A stretch of DNA of 64,000 bases from Fervidicoccaceae archaeon (lineage in GTDB: Archaea > Thermoproteota > Thermoprotei_A > Sulfolobales > Fervidicoccaceae), in assembly GCA_038734945.1 (NCBI GenBank), contig JAVYOA010000009.1:310001-374000 (forward strand), written 5' to 3'. The notes under the pieces were generated by a model. That model was not told the DNA's origin. It did not search any database and worked only from the letters and a program-made list of their open reading frames with translations. Below are positions 62,364 to 64,000 of this stretch, one piece after another (position 1 is the stretch's first letter; every line of letters begins with the position of its first letter). Position numbers and translations under genes: made by a program.

Positions 62364-62917
62364 ATATAAATTTGCCTCTTATTCTCAGCAGAGGAGACTT
62401 GAGGGAGATCCTATCTCACCCCGTTTCTCCTGTGTCAAGAGAGAAAGCATTCAGAGCAATAATTGAGAGCTTAGGTAGAAGGAGAGTGATTACTGTAGGT
62501 GATGTAGTAACTTTTGAGTACATAAGAATCAAGAACGCACCACCCCTCATCGGATTCATTGATGGATTCACAAAGAGAGATATTGAGACAGAAACGAGCC
62601 TTGAAGAGGAGTTTGAGGACCACATTGAGATATCGAACCAGAGAGGAGAGGTTGATCTGGAGTTAATTGAAGATGCGCTGAGTCAAATATCAATAAACTT
62701 TCAACAGGGAGTTTCAACTTTGGTTTTTGTGAAGGGGGAAGAGGATTTGCTCTCTCTAGCAACCCCTCTTTTCTTTTCATCACCAGACTCTGTCCTCATC
62801 TATGGTCAGCCGAACATGGGAGCAGTAGTCCTTCAGCTCTACTATCCAATGAGAGAATATTTGACATCTCTTCTCTCCTTTCTCTCTCCCTCGATAGGAA
62901 GAGAAATCAGCGTCTGA
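62360..62917 (+). CDS. GTP-dependent dephospho-CoA kinase (DUF359)
   Basis: A 185-residue archaeal enzyme for the last step of CoA synthesis. LILSRGDLREILSHP, ITVGDVVTFEYI, GFIDGFTKRD, then VKGEEDLLSLATPL and IYGQPNMGAVV form the family pattern with acidic active-site residues. GTG 62360 overlaps the Spt4 stop (GTGA). Last gene of the operon, converging on the YchF-like gene. Confidence 0.9.
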   Translation: MNINLPLILSRGDLREILSHPVSPVSREKAFRAIIESLGRRRVITVGDVVTFEYIRIKNAPPLIGFIDGFTKRDIETETSLEEEFEDHIEISNQRGEVDLELIEDALSQISINFQQGVSTLVFVKGEEDLLSLATPLFFSSPDSVLIYGQPNMGAVVLQLYYPMREYLTSLLSFLSPSIGREISV

Positions 62918-62920
62918 TTC

Positions 62921-64000
62921 CTAGAGGGATGATACAATTTTCAATACTGCTCCATTGTGGAGTTTTGAATCTGCTCCCAATCTCTGCTTGGTTTTCACAT
63001 CAATAGCATATATGAATCCTTTCTCCAGGTCAGAATGGATCATTCCTGCTACACTCCTTGCAGTCGAGCCGAAATCCACCAGTAATGCATCTGGAAGAAT
63101 TCTTCCCTCTTTATCAGTCAACTTATTCTGATCCTCAACTGGATAGACAACAATTTTTTTCAGCACATCAAAAACCAAAGAGTTGAGGCTCTGTTGAACT
63201 CCAGTTCCACCATAGACGTTGAAAACCCTTTCCTGTATGTATTTCAAAGCATTTTGCTGGGCCTTAGTAATTTTCGAGGCATCTATTACCTCGAACTTTG
63301 AATCTCCAGGTATGTAATCTATAATTCCAGCTTTAGCAGCCCTCCTCAAAGCGAGTTCAGCTTCACCGCTAACAGGAAATACCTTATCATTTGGGAACGC
63401 TTCTTTCAATCTTCGTATATTTTCCATCGATTGGGGTATATCGGCTTTGTTTGCCACTATAACATGGGGTTTAGCACTTTTCCTCAGCTCTCTTGCAAAT
63501 GCTACAAAGTCTTCTTGCTTCCACATAGAGGGTCTCTTGCTCTCCAAGCCACTTTTTCCAAGAGCATCAAGCACAGCAGCACGCTTCACAGATAATCCAG
63601 AAATTTTCTCATAAAGTGCCTCTTGAACATCCTTTCTTCCAGTTTCTACAGCAACTGAAAATTTTTGCCAGTCCGATGAAATTATTCTAGCTAGCCACAT
63701 GTCAATCTCGAATAATATATCCTTAACTTCTTTGACCGGATCATTGGTTCCCGGGGGGACTGGATTTCCGCTCTCATCAGTTGAGCCAGATGCATCAACT
63801 ACGAGCAAAAAAGCATCAGCCCTTCTGAGATCGTCCATGAACTTATTTCCGAGCCCCCTTCCCATATATGCGCCTGGAATGAGTCCAGCTACATCAGTTA
63901 ATTCAACGGGAACGAATCTGTTGCCCTTTGTGCAATATCCGCTTCTTGGGTTGCAGCTTGGAAGAGAAAACTCAACATGAGGACAATTAACTCTTACGTA
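62921..64000 (-). CDS. ychF: YchF/Obg-family GTPase, 5' end outside window
   Basis: The frame is open to base 64000, so the N-terminal P-loop lies outside. Visible: FVPVELTDVAGLIPGAY (G3), LGNKFMDDLRRADAFLLVVDASG, HVIVANKADIP (NKxD), VSGEAELALR (G5), a helical insertion, and the C-terminal TGS domain. Cysteines upstream (NCPHVE, SCNPRSGYCTKG) resemble those of archaeal YchF-like proteins. These GTPases bind ribosomes; the exact role is unsettled. The ATG at 63865 is internal. Confidence 0.92.
   Translation of the reverse strand, partial: YVRVNCPHVEFSLPSCNPRSGYCTKGNRFVPVELTDVAGLIPGAYMGRGLGNKFMDDLRRADAFLLVVDASGSTDESGNPVPPGTNDPVKEVKDILFEIDMWLARIISSDWQKFSVAVETGRKDVQEALYEKISGLSVKRAAVLDALGKSGLESKRPSMWKQEDFVAFARELRKSAKPHVIVANKADIPQSMENIRRLKEAFPNDKVFPVSGEAELALRRAAKAGIIDYIPGDSKFEVIDASKITKAQQNALKYIQERVFNVYGGTGVQQSLNSLVFDVLKKIVVYPVEDQNKLTDKEGRILPDALLVDFGSTARSVAGMIHSDLEKGFIYAIDVKTKQRLGADSKLHNGAVLKIVSSL

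Noticed and set aside
1-64000. CRISPR array
   Set aside because: No set of regularly spaced direct repeats of 24-37 nt was seen, and no cas gene is present.
1-64000. Intact insertion sequence or integrated virus
   Set aside because: No complete transposase, integrase or viral structural gene was found; only TnpB-like 3' remnants.

Overview
The window reads as the chromosome of a hyperthermophilic crenarchaeon (Thermoproteota) with low G+C. The gene set supports this: archaeal/eukaryotic-type information genes (aIF2-gamma, aIF5B, S6e with the long crenarchaeal N-terminal region, Rpo7, Spt4, RNase P subunit 4, Nep1, archease, prefoldin alpha), an intron-containing tRNA, and a peptide-fermentation kit (tungsten-type aldehyde:ferredoxin oxidoreductase, indolepyruvate:ferredoxin oxidoreductase, an NDP-forming acyl-CoA synthetase subunit). 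TTG and GTG starts are frequent, and GGTGA or GGAGG ribosome binding sites are common inside operons. A member of the Fervidicoccales or Desulfurococcales is my guess; the lineage cannot be fixed from the sequence alone.

Layout. 1-1871: 3' part of a P1B heavy-metal ATPase. 1919-11140 (minus): a tightly overlapping operon around a MoxR AAA+ ATPase and a DUF4350-DUF58 fusion, with a secreted/anchored 592-residue protein, several small membrane proteins, a 511-residue multi-pass protein and a DUF1616 protein split into two genes in reversed order. A DPM1-like glycosyltransferase (11353-12276) and a small membrane protein follow. 13142-14389: tRNA-Arg(CCG) overlapping the end of thiI. 14576-15821: two remnants that look like IS605/TnpB 3' ends, around a small membrane protein and acylphosphatase. 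15853-22654: MscS-like helix protein, HAD hydrolase, amino-acid permease, AOR with its ferredoxin partner, THI4-type thiazole synthase, a peroxiredoxin. 22743-28847 (plus): a BMP-type nucleoside/sugar ABC importer ending in a fucose-isomerase-like protein. 28945-39440: two dehydrogenase/oxidase genes, a polar amino-acid ABC importer, and iorA-iorB with an acyl-CoA synthetase subunit. 39690-44920: an AbrB-PhoU regulator, homoserine dehydrogenase, and a Zn/Mn/Ni-type ABC importer with a NikR-like repressor and a candidate operator.

44974-64000 is mostly information processing: alaS plus a DUF434 gene, tRNA-Arg(TCT) with a 26-nt intron, the SecE-NusG-L11-L1-L10 operon, tRNA-Glu, tRNA-Gly, a C/D box sRNA, archease, Nep1, an Ntn-type asparaginase, the LX-prefoldin-FtsY-Rpp21-YhbY operon, aIF5B, the S6e-aIF2gamma-PIN-Rpo7-Spt4-DPCK operon, and the 3' part of a YchF-like GTPase.

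The most promising uncharacterised items are: (i) the MoxR/DUF58 membrane operon, which has the look of a cell-envelope assembly or quality-control system; (ii) the TnpB-derived remnants, one of which keeps an intact multi-helix omegaRNA-like fold while the other two form a diverged inverted repeat pair 41 kb apart; (iii) a canonical C/D box sRNA between archease and tRNA-Gly; (iv) the tandem TGTGCAC operator between the divergent metal-transport genes.
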